From assembly GCA_050084985.1 (NCBI GenBank), contig JBITNC010000001.1, forward strand, positions 55,552,001 through 55,616,000: a DNA stretch of 64,000 nt, written 5' to 3'. Source of the stretch: Nageia nagi (taxonomy: Eukaryota; Pinophyta). Numbering within the stretch: the stretch's first letter is position 1; each line of letters begins with the position of its first letter. The notes under the pieces are model-generated. The model had not been told where the DNA came from and made no database searches. It saw only the letters and a program-made list of their open reading frames with translations. The position numbers and the translations under genes are program-made. Below are positions 1 through 9,827 of this stretch, piece by piece.

Positions 1-15
1 TTCAAGTTTTGATAT

Positions 16-1417
16 TACTAATGAAACCATGATGACTAGATTACTATCACACTCTTTGAAGACAAAGTAGTCAAGTGGTTCAAAACTCTTACCCCGATCT
101 ATAAATTCATGGAAGAGTTATGTTAGGATTTAGTACAAGATTTGTTGTAGATGGTTGATGATAGCATGTTTCTTAGCCTTATAACATGTATTAAAAGACA
201 TCCTTATGAATCCATAATGATTTCAATATCATATTTGAAAAAATATGGAATTCATAGTAGTAAGGATTAGAACAACAAATGCATAAGCTCTAGTTATTAT
301 ACAAAGGCTTCCTTATTGACCTCATATGCTCATTATTATGTTAGGAGATACATTCCCACATGTTTACCAAATAGCAAAACTATAGAACATACCTTGGTGG
401 CTATGGTAAAGTAGCTAGAATAATCATGCTTTATTTTTGAATTTAACTCCTAAATAGGCTCCATAAATAGGTACCCTAGAGTTTGGCCTTACACTCCTTC
501 CAAACATATTGTCCAAAAATAGCTACCAACATTACCACTCTTGCATCCACAAGTAGTGGGACTGAACCTAAATCTCAAGAAGAGGAAAGAATAAGGTAGT
601 TGGAGGTAACTATTAGGATTCTAACCAATAAGCTCACTTTGTAAGAAAGGTAGAATCATGATTTTAATTGTAGAAGATATGATAATTAGTATCAACCAAG
701 ATTTCAGCCCAAGGTCAACTATCCAAAATAGATAAATCCTCCTAAAATAATTGAAAATGGTGTTATGACTAGTTCTATAGATAGTGTCGCTCCAAGCATT
801 GTGGAATGGTGTCCACCATGTTTAGCTCCTCATTTTCTAGATTCATATGTGGTGTATCAACATTAGTACTTGGACTTACATTTTGACTAGATGGTGGAAC
901 TTGCATCATATCCTATTGCTAACCTCATAATGGTAAACTTTTGGCTTTCAAGATATGTTGAAGAGCAAGCAAATTATGTTCAAACTAGAGCAACTTCTTT
1001 AATAGTTCCATAGCAACCCTAAGCTACTCAACAATATCGAGCATCCACTCAAGTACAACATAAACTAAGAAAGCTAAGGCTCCCTTAGCTCAACCTCAAA
1101 ACCAATAATATCAAGTTCCATTAAATCCAAGTACTATTCCATCAAATATTGGTACTAATGCCCCAATTGAAACAAATCCCGTTGTAATTAGAAAAGAAGT
1201 CCTAAAGAAGAAGAGACCTAGTACATTGAGATATCCTTTTATTATTTATTATCATAAAGAAAATACTACTCAACATTTCAAAACATATCAACAAGAAAAA
1301 CCAAGTAAGTTCATCCCATATGGCAATATTGTGAAAGAATCAAAGAAAACTCCTTCTAGGATGACCATGTTTGATGCATTAAGTATACCAAGATAATTAG
1401 ATATTTTATGAGAATAT
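16..1417 (+). pseudogene. Element B gag remnant
   Basis: Gag would form the virus-like particle. Patches of a plant gypsy Gag can be read in shifting frames: a KWFKTL motif near 75-93, a stretch reading DDSMFLSLI near 157-183, and RHPYESI near 200-220. Several frameshifts and stop codons separate them. Downstream (about 1300-1417) a conserved linker leads into the protease, with a KESKKTPSRMTMFDAL stretch near 1336-1380. No open frame survives, and the first part lies outside the window. The assignment rests on motif order and on the protease that follows directly. Confidence 0.7.
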
Positions 1418-1634
1418 TTGAAGTTAAGAAATAGTAAAAAAAGGGTAAATGAAGATAATCCTATCTATGCAATGTCTAAAGATGTCCCTCCATCTCTAAT
1501 AGGTATAACAAGACCCCCACCTTTTTATTTATCTCTAAGACTAGAAGGTTGGGTAGTGAACAACTATATGATTGATACCAGAGTTGCAATAACTGTGATT
1601 CCTAAAGCTATTACAAATTAAATGAAGATATTAT
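1418..1634 (+). pseudogene. Element B aspartic protease, N-terminal half
   Basis: An open stretch of 67 codons reads as the start of a retropepsin domain. The lead-in contains DVPPSLIGITRPPPF, and the flap-side sequence NNYMIDTRVAITVIPKAI holds the active site. The catalytic triplet DTG has become DTR, so the enzyme would be dead even if joined. The frame stops at 1619 and the domain is cut by the solo LTR at 1635. The matching C-terminal half begins at 11595. The 4-bp sequence TTAT at 1631-1634 recurs at 11591-11594 and is the target duplication of that insertion. Confidence 0.8.
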
Positions 1635-1901
1635 TGATCAATATAGCATAAACGCAAGGGCTTGATCTAGTCATTTTCTCCACTTCTCACAATTGTAGGT
1701 TCCTTAAAAGAGCAGAAGGTGGTGGGGATGCACTTGTGTTGGTTTTTTGCTCAATCTCCTATTTATAGGTTGGTTCCTATTTATATTTAAGGTCAAAAGT
1801 AACAAGAAAGGAATAAAAAGATGAAGATTCATAAGAAAGAGATAAGAAAATAAATAACTAAAATAGAAAATTCATAACCCAAGCATCATAGCATAGGTAG
1901 C
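1635..1901 (-). repeat. Solo LTR B', distal part (split by element A)
   Basis: This block is the reverse complement of the last part of the B 3' LTR (about 20300-20563). The match includes the CATCCCCACCACCTTCTGC stretch near 1715-1735 versus 20468-20488. On the + strand it opens with TGATCA at 1635 and is preceded by TTAT, which is repeated after the other end at 11591. The first five bases of A's target duplication (GTAGC) close it at 1897-1901. Together with 9828-11590 it makes one inverted LTR of about 2.0 kb with TG...CA ends and no internal region. Confidence 0.85.
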
Positions 1902-2828
1902 TATTTACAAATAAAATTGAGCATGCAAATAAATGAGTAGGTAAATATCTACAAACCCAATATATTCGTATTCAAGCTACAGATAGCAATTTATACAAAG
2001 ATAATGAAAGAGATAATCAACTGCAGAAATAGAACAAGTATTTTAACAAATGATAAACACAAAATTAATTGCAAAACTCAGACTATACAATATATTAAGA
2101 CATATGTATACATAGTCAGACATAAGATGACACCACCTATCAAGATAGAAGTTATGTACCCACCTCATGGAGCGTGCTTGAAATGAAGCTGTTGACAAAG
2201 TCCTAAAATCCAACATTGTCCACACCTAAAATCACAGAGCTAAGAAGTCACAAAAGAAGGTTGCAGGTAGTGTTCGTCACACTGGATAGGAACATTAGTG
2301 GTCTGTATTCATCCATAGAGGAGCACCAGTGGCCTTCAATAGGCTATGATCCATCTCTAATGAGCCTACACCTCCACTCAAATCTTGAGATAATTGTAGT
2401 ATGATACTTAGATAAGTCTCTCAGTTCTTCAGGATGCTCGCAAGAAGGGGATACACAACATCCAGCTTGATAGGTAGTGTCAAGAGACACCTTACAATAT
2501 GATTGCCATTATCAAGACCATACGTGGGATCAAGTGTATCCTTGATATCCTGGACTTACTATTAGATCCCTTATTTATATAGATAATAGATAATACAACC
2601 CATGGGTCAGCATGCATCTACATAAACAAGGTTAATTCACAACATTCAAGATAACCACACCAATAAACAAGATAATTCATGCAATATTCAAGATAATCAT
2701 TATAAAATTCACATTCAAGACAAACATTGATATTATCACATTAAGACTTTCAAGACATATATTTAGACCAAACATGTTTTCATTAATTTTATTGATTAAA
2801 AACATAAATTCATTTTTATGTGTTAATA
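1902..2828 (-). repeat. Element A 3' LTR
   Basis: This 927-bp LTR has the same length as its partner at 8896-9822. By eye about 55 positions differ (near 6%), and about 50 of these are transitions. On the - strand both copies start with TATTAAC. This copy ends in TA where the 5' copy ends in CA. A TATA-like stretch in TATATAAATAAGG on the - strand near 2570-2585 is the likely LTR promoter. Short ORFs inside it are chance frames. Confidence 0.95.
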
Positions 2829-2842
2829 GATGCCCCACTTTG
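2829..2842 (-). other. Polypurine tract of element A
   Basis: Read on the - strand, CAAAGTGGGGCATC lies directly before the 3' LTR start TATTAAC. Position and purine content fit the plus-strand primer of reverse transcription and confirm the - orientation of A. Confidence 0.8.
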
Positions 2843-3906
2843 AATGTGAAATCGACAGAAAACATGAGGTGATTAGAGATTTTGCATTCAAAGTAAAAAC
2901 AAAATATCATAACAATGAAAGATTCTACAAGCATTGATAAACATTAATCATAAAATAAAATTGTGACAAACATTGCTAATACTAGAGATGGGTTGAGAAA
3001 ACTTCCTTTAATATTACATTGGGCATGCTTACCCCTTGCGTTTTGCCATAGAAGGTGATAATCTGATATATTTGATAGTCTGATAACCTTGCTGCAACAC
3101 TGATGACTCATGACAACAAACCTGACAACACATACACACAAGATGATGACCTAACAGATGACCTAACCACACATGATGACCTGACAACAACTCAACAAGA
3201 CCACATCACAAGACAAGACATGATGACCATGACAACACACATGACCACACATGACCATGCACAGGGGAGAGCTAAGTTCCACACAATTGCAATGGAAGCT
3301 GAGACTTCGAACCAAGAGGTATGCTGCAGTTGCATAAGAACTAAAATCTGCAAGATATATGGGAGCTAAAACTCTATGCCAAGAGGCATGGCAAACTGAT
3401 AAATGGGAGCTAAAACTCTGCACCAAGAGGCATGATAAATTGATAAATGGGAGCTAAAACTCCATGCCAAGAGGCATGATAAACTGATAAATGGGAGCTA
3501 AAACTCTATGCCAAGAGGCATGATAAACTGATAAATGGGAGCTGAAACTCCATGCTAAGAGGCATGATAAATTGATAAATGGTGATAATACAGCCCTACA
3601 AACATGAAATTCAAAGCAATATTATCCTAGATATAACATTGATCAAGCACCTATGATGTACCTGTGATACTTGGATGAGCTGATTAACTGGAAAAAGGAT
3701 CATGGGTGGTCCTTTCTAGTAGATTTAAAATGTAGGTGGTCTTCAACTAAGACTGTAGGTGACCCTTTTCTTGAGGATTTATCGAAAACTATGAAGATCA
3801 GGCCGTGGTGAATCACCCCTAGATTCTAGATTGTTACCTAGTTATCTACCCATGCACATTGAATGCCCAAATTGAAATTATCTTGAAGTGTGTGCCCTAA
3901 TATTTC
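2843..3906. other. Element A internal non-coding region with low-complexity stretch
   Basis: I recognise no protein here. Bases 3090-3265 are a degenerate run built from ATGACC, ACATGACC and ACAACA words, which keeps short frames open on both strands by chance. The 44-bp tandem array at 3361-3580 follows. The rest (3581-3906) leads to the TATA box of the antisense PMD gene and may be its upstream region. Confidence 0.6.
3361..3580. repeat. Five tandem copies of a 44-bp unit
   Basis: Copies begin at 3361, 3405, 3449, 3493 and 3537, each starting GGGAGCT(A/G)AAACT. Each unit carries a small dyad, CATGCC AAGA GGCATG or a one- or two-base variant, which could form a 6-bp stem with a 4-base loop. 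There are no variable spacers. The array ends about 330 bp upstream of the PMD TATA box. Confidence 0.93.
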
Positions 3907-3914
3907 TATAAAAG
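3907..3914 (+). promoter_or_regulatory. TATA box of the antisense PMD gene
   Basis: TATAAAAG followed by GGACCCC is a textbook plant TATA context in an otherwise AT-rich but TATA-poor stretch. It lies about 150 bp before the first plausible ATG (4060) of the PMD gene and on the same strand, opposite to the retrotransposon's own transcription. A start near 3935-3945 is inferred. Confidence 0.6.
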
Positions 3915-4059
3915 GGACCCCACCCTTCCTCATTTGGTCACACTATCATTTTCAGAGCTAAGAATATCTTAGAGCTTGGGAGACTAAGTTGGAGAGTTCT
4001 AGTTGGTGATTTTATCATTGTCACTAGGTGATATTTCCTACGCTACTGTACTACACACT

Positions 4060-6332
4060 ATGGCTCTACCAATCACATGCTAGGATGGACATAGAGCTAC
4101 CTTGGTGGCCAATTCTCCTATCGGTCATCAGGTATATTGCATTTTTTACCTTTTTCTTACTATGTTTTTACTTACCTTCAGATTTTAGCTGCCCTGCATA
4201 CTGATTTTCCAAGTTGCCCCTAGGGTTTACCTATCGAATACCTCAGCCCATTATTTTTACTTTTTTATCTCATTTTTCAAAATTCTAGTCTTATGGTTAT
4301 ACCACATTCATCTGTATGAACCTGTACCTCAAATTTGTTGACCCCCATGTACGAAAATAGGACTGTTGGCAATCCTTTCTACCCTAGTTTAGATCGTGGC
4401 CAATCCTTTCTGCCCTAGTTTAGACCATGGGTGGTCTTATTTACCTATACTATTTTGTTGTTTTTGCTTCATATCTAATACTAACTTGCTCTCTATCACT
4501 CTTTTCTTGCAAAATCATTCATATCTCATGTGACCATCCAGCAAGAGTGCTACTTTTACCACCACCCAATAGTGGCCACAAACTGACGAGGCCCAGAGTA
4601 TTTTGGAGGAAATTTCTTTCAATTACCTAGCGTCTGCTGATTATGTATTTCACGATCGCAATATGCTAATAGCCTTGATGGAGAGGTGGGATCCAAACTC
4701 CAACACCTTTCACCTCCCAACTAGTGAGATCACAGTGATGCTAGAGGACATCTATAGGATCACCAAACTTCCTATCAAAGGGAGGCTAGTGAACATGGTT
4801 TCTATTCCTAGCCTGGAATAGGTAGAGGTATGGGCTACATGGCTAACAAGGTCAGATGAAGTAAATCACAATAAGAGGGGTGTGTCCCTAATGAGACATG
4901 TTCCAGAGTATCCTCTAGCATGGGGTGACCTACGGATGAGGCTCCTCATTGCCTACCTTCTGGATGCCATCATCTACCCTAACAAGAGTAGTGAGACCTT
5001 CCATGTGGGCATGGTTCCTATCATACAGGACATGGTGACACATAGATAGTGATATGCATGGTGCCCCATGATACTGGCACAACTCTATCATGACCTACAT
5101 GACTTTGTGGAGGTGGAGAGAGGGGGGAGATAGGTAGCACACTCTATGATACTATAGGTGTGGGCATACGACCACATCATCATTTCTAGATCGACAACAT
5201 TGCCCCTAGACCAGTCAGATGATGTACCCACCTAGCAATGGTGGGTGACAATAAAGGGACCAAGCTTCCCTAATGTAGACCTATAGGGATGGTGGGTGTG
5301 ATTTGACCTACTACGAGGGGCATAGATATATTGGCATCCCTATCGAGGGGGTGTAACAGAGTGGGAGGAGGACATACAGGAGATGGCATGGGTGAGACAC
5401 CCTACATACATATAGGCACATAGGGCATTGGTGGAGTTGTACAGACTAGAGTGGGTACTCCATCAGTTTGGCCTCTAGTAGGGTATACCAAGTGACTGTA
5501 GGATAGTGGTGTGCTACTACCATAGCAGGCACCTCCCAAAGGACTATGAGCTAGTACCTAACTAGGACTTAGATTGGGAGTCCCCTAGCGAGGAATCTGA
5601 CTATGGGGCTAATGATGACATAGATGGACCTGACCACATAGAGGACTACCTATATTGGTGGAGGGAACATCGTCCTCACCACATAGGTATTCATGATGCT
5701 GACTCAGGTGATGATGCAGGAGAGGATGAGGACACAGGGGATATATAGACCAGATGGGATGCTCCCTACATGGTGGTAGGGTGGGGAGGAGGGAGTAGCT
5801 TGACATATGCCTGCAAACACATCTCTAGATGTAGGTCACAATAATAATGAGGAGACCAATCCAGACCAGGATGAGTATGAACCTGAGGATGAGGCAGATA
5901 TATATGCAGAGGAGGAAGATGATGATGAGGATGATGATGGTAGCTTATTTTCTCTTTTTCTTTCTTTTGATTTTCTACTTTTATGATATGAAAAAGAATA
6001 ACATGATATGTATATGCTATGTCACAAATGACCAGGACCCTAAGGTCGAGATGGCTAGGCTACATGGTCAAGTCGGCCAGAAGGATGCAAAGATCAGAGA
6101 GCTACAGGGTCATCTATGATTTAGAGGAGGGGATTATACTGGCATCTATCAGGACCTACAAGCAGCCAACAAAGAGATCAAATCCCTCTATAAGTAGCTT
6201 CACTAGGCTGAGAGATAGATCAGAGAGGAGAAGGCACATGCAGAGAAGTACAAGGCATGGTGTAGGGGTGGCGCATCTAGCAGGGCTACTAGCTCTAGTG
6301 TAGGGGGAGGGGGCTCTAGTAGGAGATTCTAG
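4060..6332 (+). pseudogene. Plant mobile domain (PMD) gene, antisense inside element A
   Basis: PMD is the domain of MAIN/MAIL1-type nuclear proteins and is also found in plant transposable elements; its biochemical role is unsettled. A tentative exon 1 is 4060-4131 (ATG, then CAG before GTATAT). The main exon, about 4542-5939, stays in one frame from 4543 to about 5840 with no indel. It reads ALMERWDPNSNTFHLPTSEI and LEDIYRITKLPIKGRLVN near 4660-4795, and RLEWVLHQFGL followed by GIPSD near 5440-5490. It is broken by 12 TAG and 2 TGA codons but no TAA, as expected from CAG decay. An acidic D/E-rich tail leads to a GT-AG intron at about 5940-6035. The last exon (6036-6332) is a coiled coil ending in a Ser/Gly-rich tail. 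The intron phases do not match, so small indels or other splice sites are likely. Confidence 0.82.
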
Positions 6333-6749
6333 GTCATTCTATGTGATCTCATCCAGTTGTATTAAGACTTCCTATAAATAGAAACATTTTGATATATAAA
6401 ATACAAATTTTGTTACCTAATTTGCTCTTGTATGTGTGCTTGTGATGAATGAAACTAATGTTTTGTGATTCCTAAAAATGAATGCCAATGACACAACTTG
6501 CAATTCTGACTTCTCACACTACGGGGGGAATTGGAACCTTTGACTTTCTTATGTTTTCCATTGTAAGAGGACCATTGGTGGTCCTATTAGCATGAAATAT
6601 AATGCCAACACTCTTGTTATGACATCATGAAGCCCCCAATCTCTTCACCATGATGTCCGTTAGTGACCTGGGTTGACTGTTAGCTTTTCTCTCTCTCTTT
6701 TTTTTTTTAGTTTAATCATATCAATCTACCAAATGATACCCCTGGAGAG
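6333..6749. other. Tail-to-tail spacer between PMD gene and gag in element A
   Basis: No coding match. The first part looks like a 3' untranslated region of the PMD gene, with AT-rich words such as AATGAA near 6450. A T-rich run sits at 6698-6709. The gag reading on the - strand ends somewhere in or just right of this spacer. Confidence 0.5.
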
Positions 6750-8873
6750 CCTAGAGCTCCCACTGGTGCTAGCCTCATTTTGTCATCCCTCTGACTATCT
6801 TTCTGATATCTTGATTCCCTTTGTCATGTGTCCTTGGGAAAATAGTATTCCGATACTATGTTGTGGCATTGGGTTCTTATATATCCCCAACTTTTCATTA
6901 TCTATGTGCACTGGAGCCTTTCTTTTTTCTTCTGGTTTGTTGAATGAGATAGCCTTCTTATCTACTAAATCCTAAATAATATCTCTAAATTTTTGACATT
7001 CACATGTTTAATGGCCATGACCCCTGTGATATCTACAAAATCCTCCTATAGTTCTTGTGTTTCTTTGATTCACCAGTGGTAACTAGAACAAACCTCTTTG
7101 CACCAATGACTATAACAACTCATCATGATCTTTGGTAACTTTGGTATATGCTCTAGGGGTCCTTTGTTTGGTGGGTCCTTGTGACTCTTTGGTTACTACA
7201 ACTATAGCTATCACTTTGGTTGGTATTGGTTTTTCATCTTTCTTATGCCCCCATAAACCAATTTTCATCAAGTGTCTCTCTTTTTAGATCATGGATAGGA
7301 TCATTTCTGCAAGGGGTTGTTCTAGATAATTGAAAAATTCAAGCATCACATCATCCCTTAGTGACTTTATCAACATCTATTTCAACTCCTTTTCACTTAA
7401 CTCTATGTATGTCACCACTTTCTTCCAAGCTGCCACAAACTCTTCAAATGATTGGTTTTTCACTTGTCTCATTCTAGCTAAATCCATGATAGTAGGTTTT
7501 TTCTTTATACTGTGTTGATACCAATCTAAGAACTCCTATTTTAACTATCCATAGCTGGTGATACTTTGGTCCTTTAGGTCATAAAACCATTCTGAAGCTT
7601 CTTCTCCTAGACTAAGCTGAAATAACCTAGCTAACATATCCACTTCATGAAGGTGACTACAAGCTGCCTCCTCAAAAATCATGATGTGCATCCTTGGATC
7701 ACTTACACTATCATACTTGTTGAATTCGATGTCTTCACCTTCCCATGTTCTTCTTCTGATTCTTATGCAAAGAGGATGATTTTTTATTAAATATTTATTT
7801 GCTTTTTTATCATGTAACAATGTTAACTTTTTGAGCTACTTGGCCATTGCTTGAAGTTGTGCCATTCTTTGTTTTGCTATCTCTCTTTGCCTCTATTTTC
7901 CTATGTCATCCTGATTTGACTTCTCTTCTAGAGTTTTACACCCTTGTATCTCTTCTTCTTTCTCATGGTCTGATGGTCTTGGGGTGAATCTTAAATTCTA
8001 TTCCCTCCATTCCTGTACTAGCTGCATCTCTAATTCTCTTATGATGATCTCTTTTATGCATGATTACAATTTTTGGTAAGATCCCATGCTGATAACCCTT
8101 CTTACTTCTACTTCTTTAATCTCTTTTTCTCGATCTGACCAATAGGGGTAAGCATCAACCAGTCTCTATGCTATAGGGTCCATTTCAAGCTCCATCTTTG
8201 ACTCATCATCTGATTCTTCATCAAAATGTACACTTCCTCTTCATCTGAATACTCATTGTTCACTTCTTCCTGCATTATTATCTCATGATTTCTAAAACAT
8301 TCAACAAGGGTTAGAGATGACATAGATCCACAAATATTTGATTTGATGTCTTTAGGAGTGGAAATTCATTGGTTAAAGCATGGCACATAAAATTTCTCAT
8401 GATCTTCTATGGTAGTCAAAGTTGATTGATGTGAGATTATTTGTAGTTTTGAATTTCCATAGGTAGTGGAAAGAGTATGTTGTGCTAGTGTCTGTAGCAA
8501 AATTGTAGAACATCACAAAATCTTTCATAAACTATTACACTAACCTAAGTTTTTCTTTGGTAAGGTTCCAGCTATTGAATCTATTGGGTCGATACATGGT
8601 TATTGGCAAATCCTTTTCAAACATTTGGCTGATATTTTCTAGGGTTTCACCATCAGAATTATAGTTGTCTTCAAAATCACCATGATAGGATTCCTCATCT
8701 GGAAGTTTATCTTCGATAATCCCAGGAGCACTCTCTTTATTTAGTCTAGCACTTTTCCTAGTTGGCTTTGTTCCTTTCCATGTTTTTCTTTTCCTCTTAG
8801 GTGATGATTGAACTAATGAAGAATAATCTAAAAATTCATCTATATCTTTGTTCATTTTCAAATTAGCAAGCAT
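6750..8873 (-). pseudogene. Element A gag polyprotein
   Basis: Gag packages the element RNA. Reading starts at the ATG whose codon ends at 8873, just after the PBS. The first 112 codons (to 8535) are polar, with a basic KRKRKTWKGTKPTRKSARLN patch followed by an acidic stretch. The conserved retrotransposon Gag domain lies near 7330-7820: EEAACSHLHEVDMLARLFQL, EASEWFYDL, then EFLDWY, MRQVKNQSFEEF and EFFNYLEQPL. A zinc-binding-like segment with Cys, His, GH and Cys spacing (FCRYHRGHGH, then CECQKF) lies near 6990-7045. Most interruptions are TAG codons in positions where Gln fits. No protease or RT follows. Confidence 0.8.
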
Positions 8874-8875
8874 GT

Positions 8876-8893
8876 TTCACATCGGGTTCACCA
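8876..8893 (-). other. Primer-binding site of element A
   Basis: On the - strand, two bases after the 5' LTR, the sequence TGGTGAACCCGATGTGAA begins with the TGG that pairs with a tRNA 3' CCA. I cannot name the tRNA with certainty; it is not the initiator-Met type used by C, D, E and G. A related sequence occurs near 28083-28098. Confidence 0.75.
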
Positions 8894-8895
8894 AA

Positions 8896-9822
8896 TGTTT
8901 ACAAATAAAATTGATCATGCAAATAAATGAGCAAATAAATATCTACAAACCCAATATATTTGTATTCAAGCTATGGATAGCAATTTATACAAAGATAATG
9001 AAAGAGACAATCAACTACAGAAATAGAACAAGTATTTTAACAAATGATAAACTCAAAATTAATTGCAAAACTCAGACTATACAATATATTAAGACATATG
9101 TATACATAGCCAGACATAAGATGACACCACCTATCAAGATAGAAGTTATGTACCCACCTCACGGAGCATGCTTGAAATGAAGCTGTTGACAAAGTCCTGA
9201 AATCCAACGTTGTCCACACCTAAAATCATAGAGCTAAGAAGTCACAAAAGAAGGCTGCAAGTGATGTTCATCGCACTAGATAGGAATGTCGGTAGTCTAT
9301 ATTCGTCCATAGAGGAGCATCGATGGCCTTCGATAGGCTATGATCCATCTCCAACAAGCCTACAACTCCACTCAAATCTTGAGATAATTATAGTATGATA
9401 CTCAAATAAGTCTCTTAGTTCTTCAGGATACTCGCAAGAAGGGGATACACAAAATCCAGCTTGATAGGTGGTGTCAAGAGACACCTTATAATATGATTAC
9501 CATTATCAAGACCATACGCAGGATCAAGTGTATCCTTGATATCCTGAACTTACTATTAGATCCCTTATTTATATAGATAATAGATAATACAACCCATGGG
9601 TCGGCATGCATCTACATAAACAAGGTTAATTCACAACATTCAAGATAACCACACCAATAAACAAGATAATTCATGCAATATTCAAGATAATCATTATAAA
9701 ATTCACATTCAAGAAAAACATTGATATTATCACATTAAGACTTTCAAGACATATATTTAGACCAAACATGTTTTTATTAATTTTATTGATTAAAAATATA
9801 AATTCATTTTTATGTGTTAATA
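8896..9822 (-). repeat. Element A 5' LTR
   Basis: This copy pairs with 1902-2828 base for base in length. The outer end on the - strand is TATTAAC and the inner end is GTAAACA, followed by the PBS. The TATATAAATAAGG promoter-like stretch recurs near 9564-9579. GTAGC at 9823-9827 completes the target duplication. Confidence 0.95.
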
Positions 9823-9827
9823 GTAGC

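Larger units (their letters stand above)
1902..9822 (-). mobile_element. LTR retrotransposon A: gag-only, with antisense PMD gene
   Basis: A is a complete insertion read on the - strand. It has a 5' LTR (8896-9822), a primer-binding site (8876-8893), Gag (about 6750-8873), a polypurine tract (2829-2842) and a 3' LTR (1902-2828). GTAGC occurs at 1897-1901 and 9823-9827 as a perfect 5-bp target duplication, and the empty site is visible in the B 3' LTR near 20290-20300. I find no protease, RT or integrase, so A must have depended on enzymes from another element, like the gag-only TR-GAG or LARD types. The space where pol would be holds a PMD gene on the opposite strand (4060-6332), tail to tail with gag. 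Confidence 0.92.

Noticed and set aside
3103-3426. Overlapping open frames on both strands (88 and 87 codons)
   Set aside because: Both are artefacts of the ATGACC/ACAACA low-complexity run, which lacks stops in several frames.
3361-3580. CRISPR-like regular array
   Set aside because: The 44-bp units abut directly with no unique spacers, the genome is plant-like, and there are no cas genes.
8848-9180. 110-codon + strand frame at the left end of an A LTR
   Set aside because: It spans the PBS and LTR boundary on the antisense strand; the similar frame in the other LTR is a different length, so it is a chance frame in repeated DNA.
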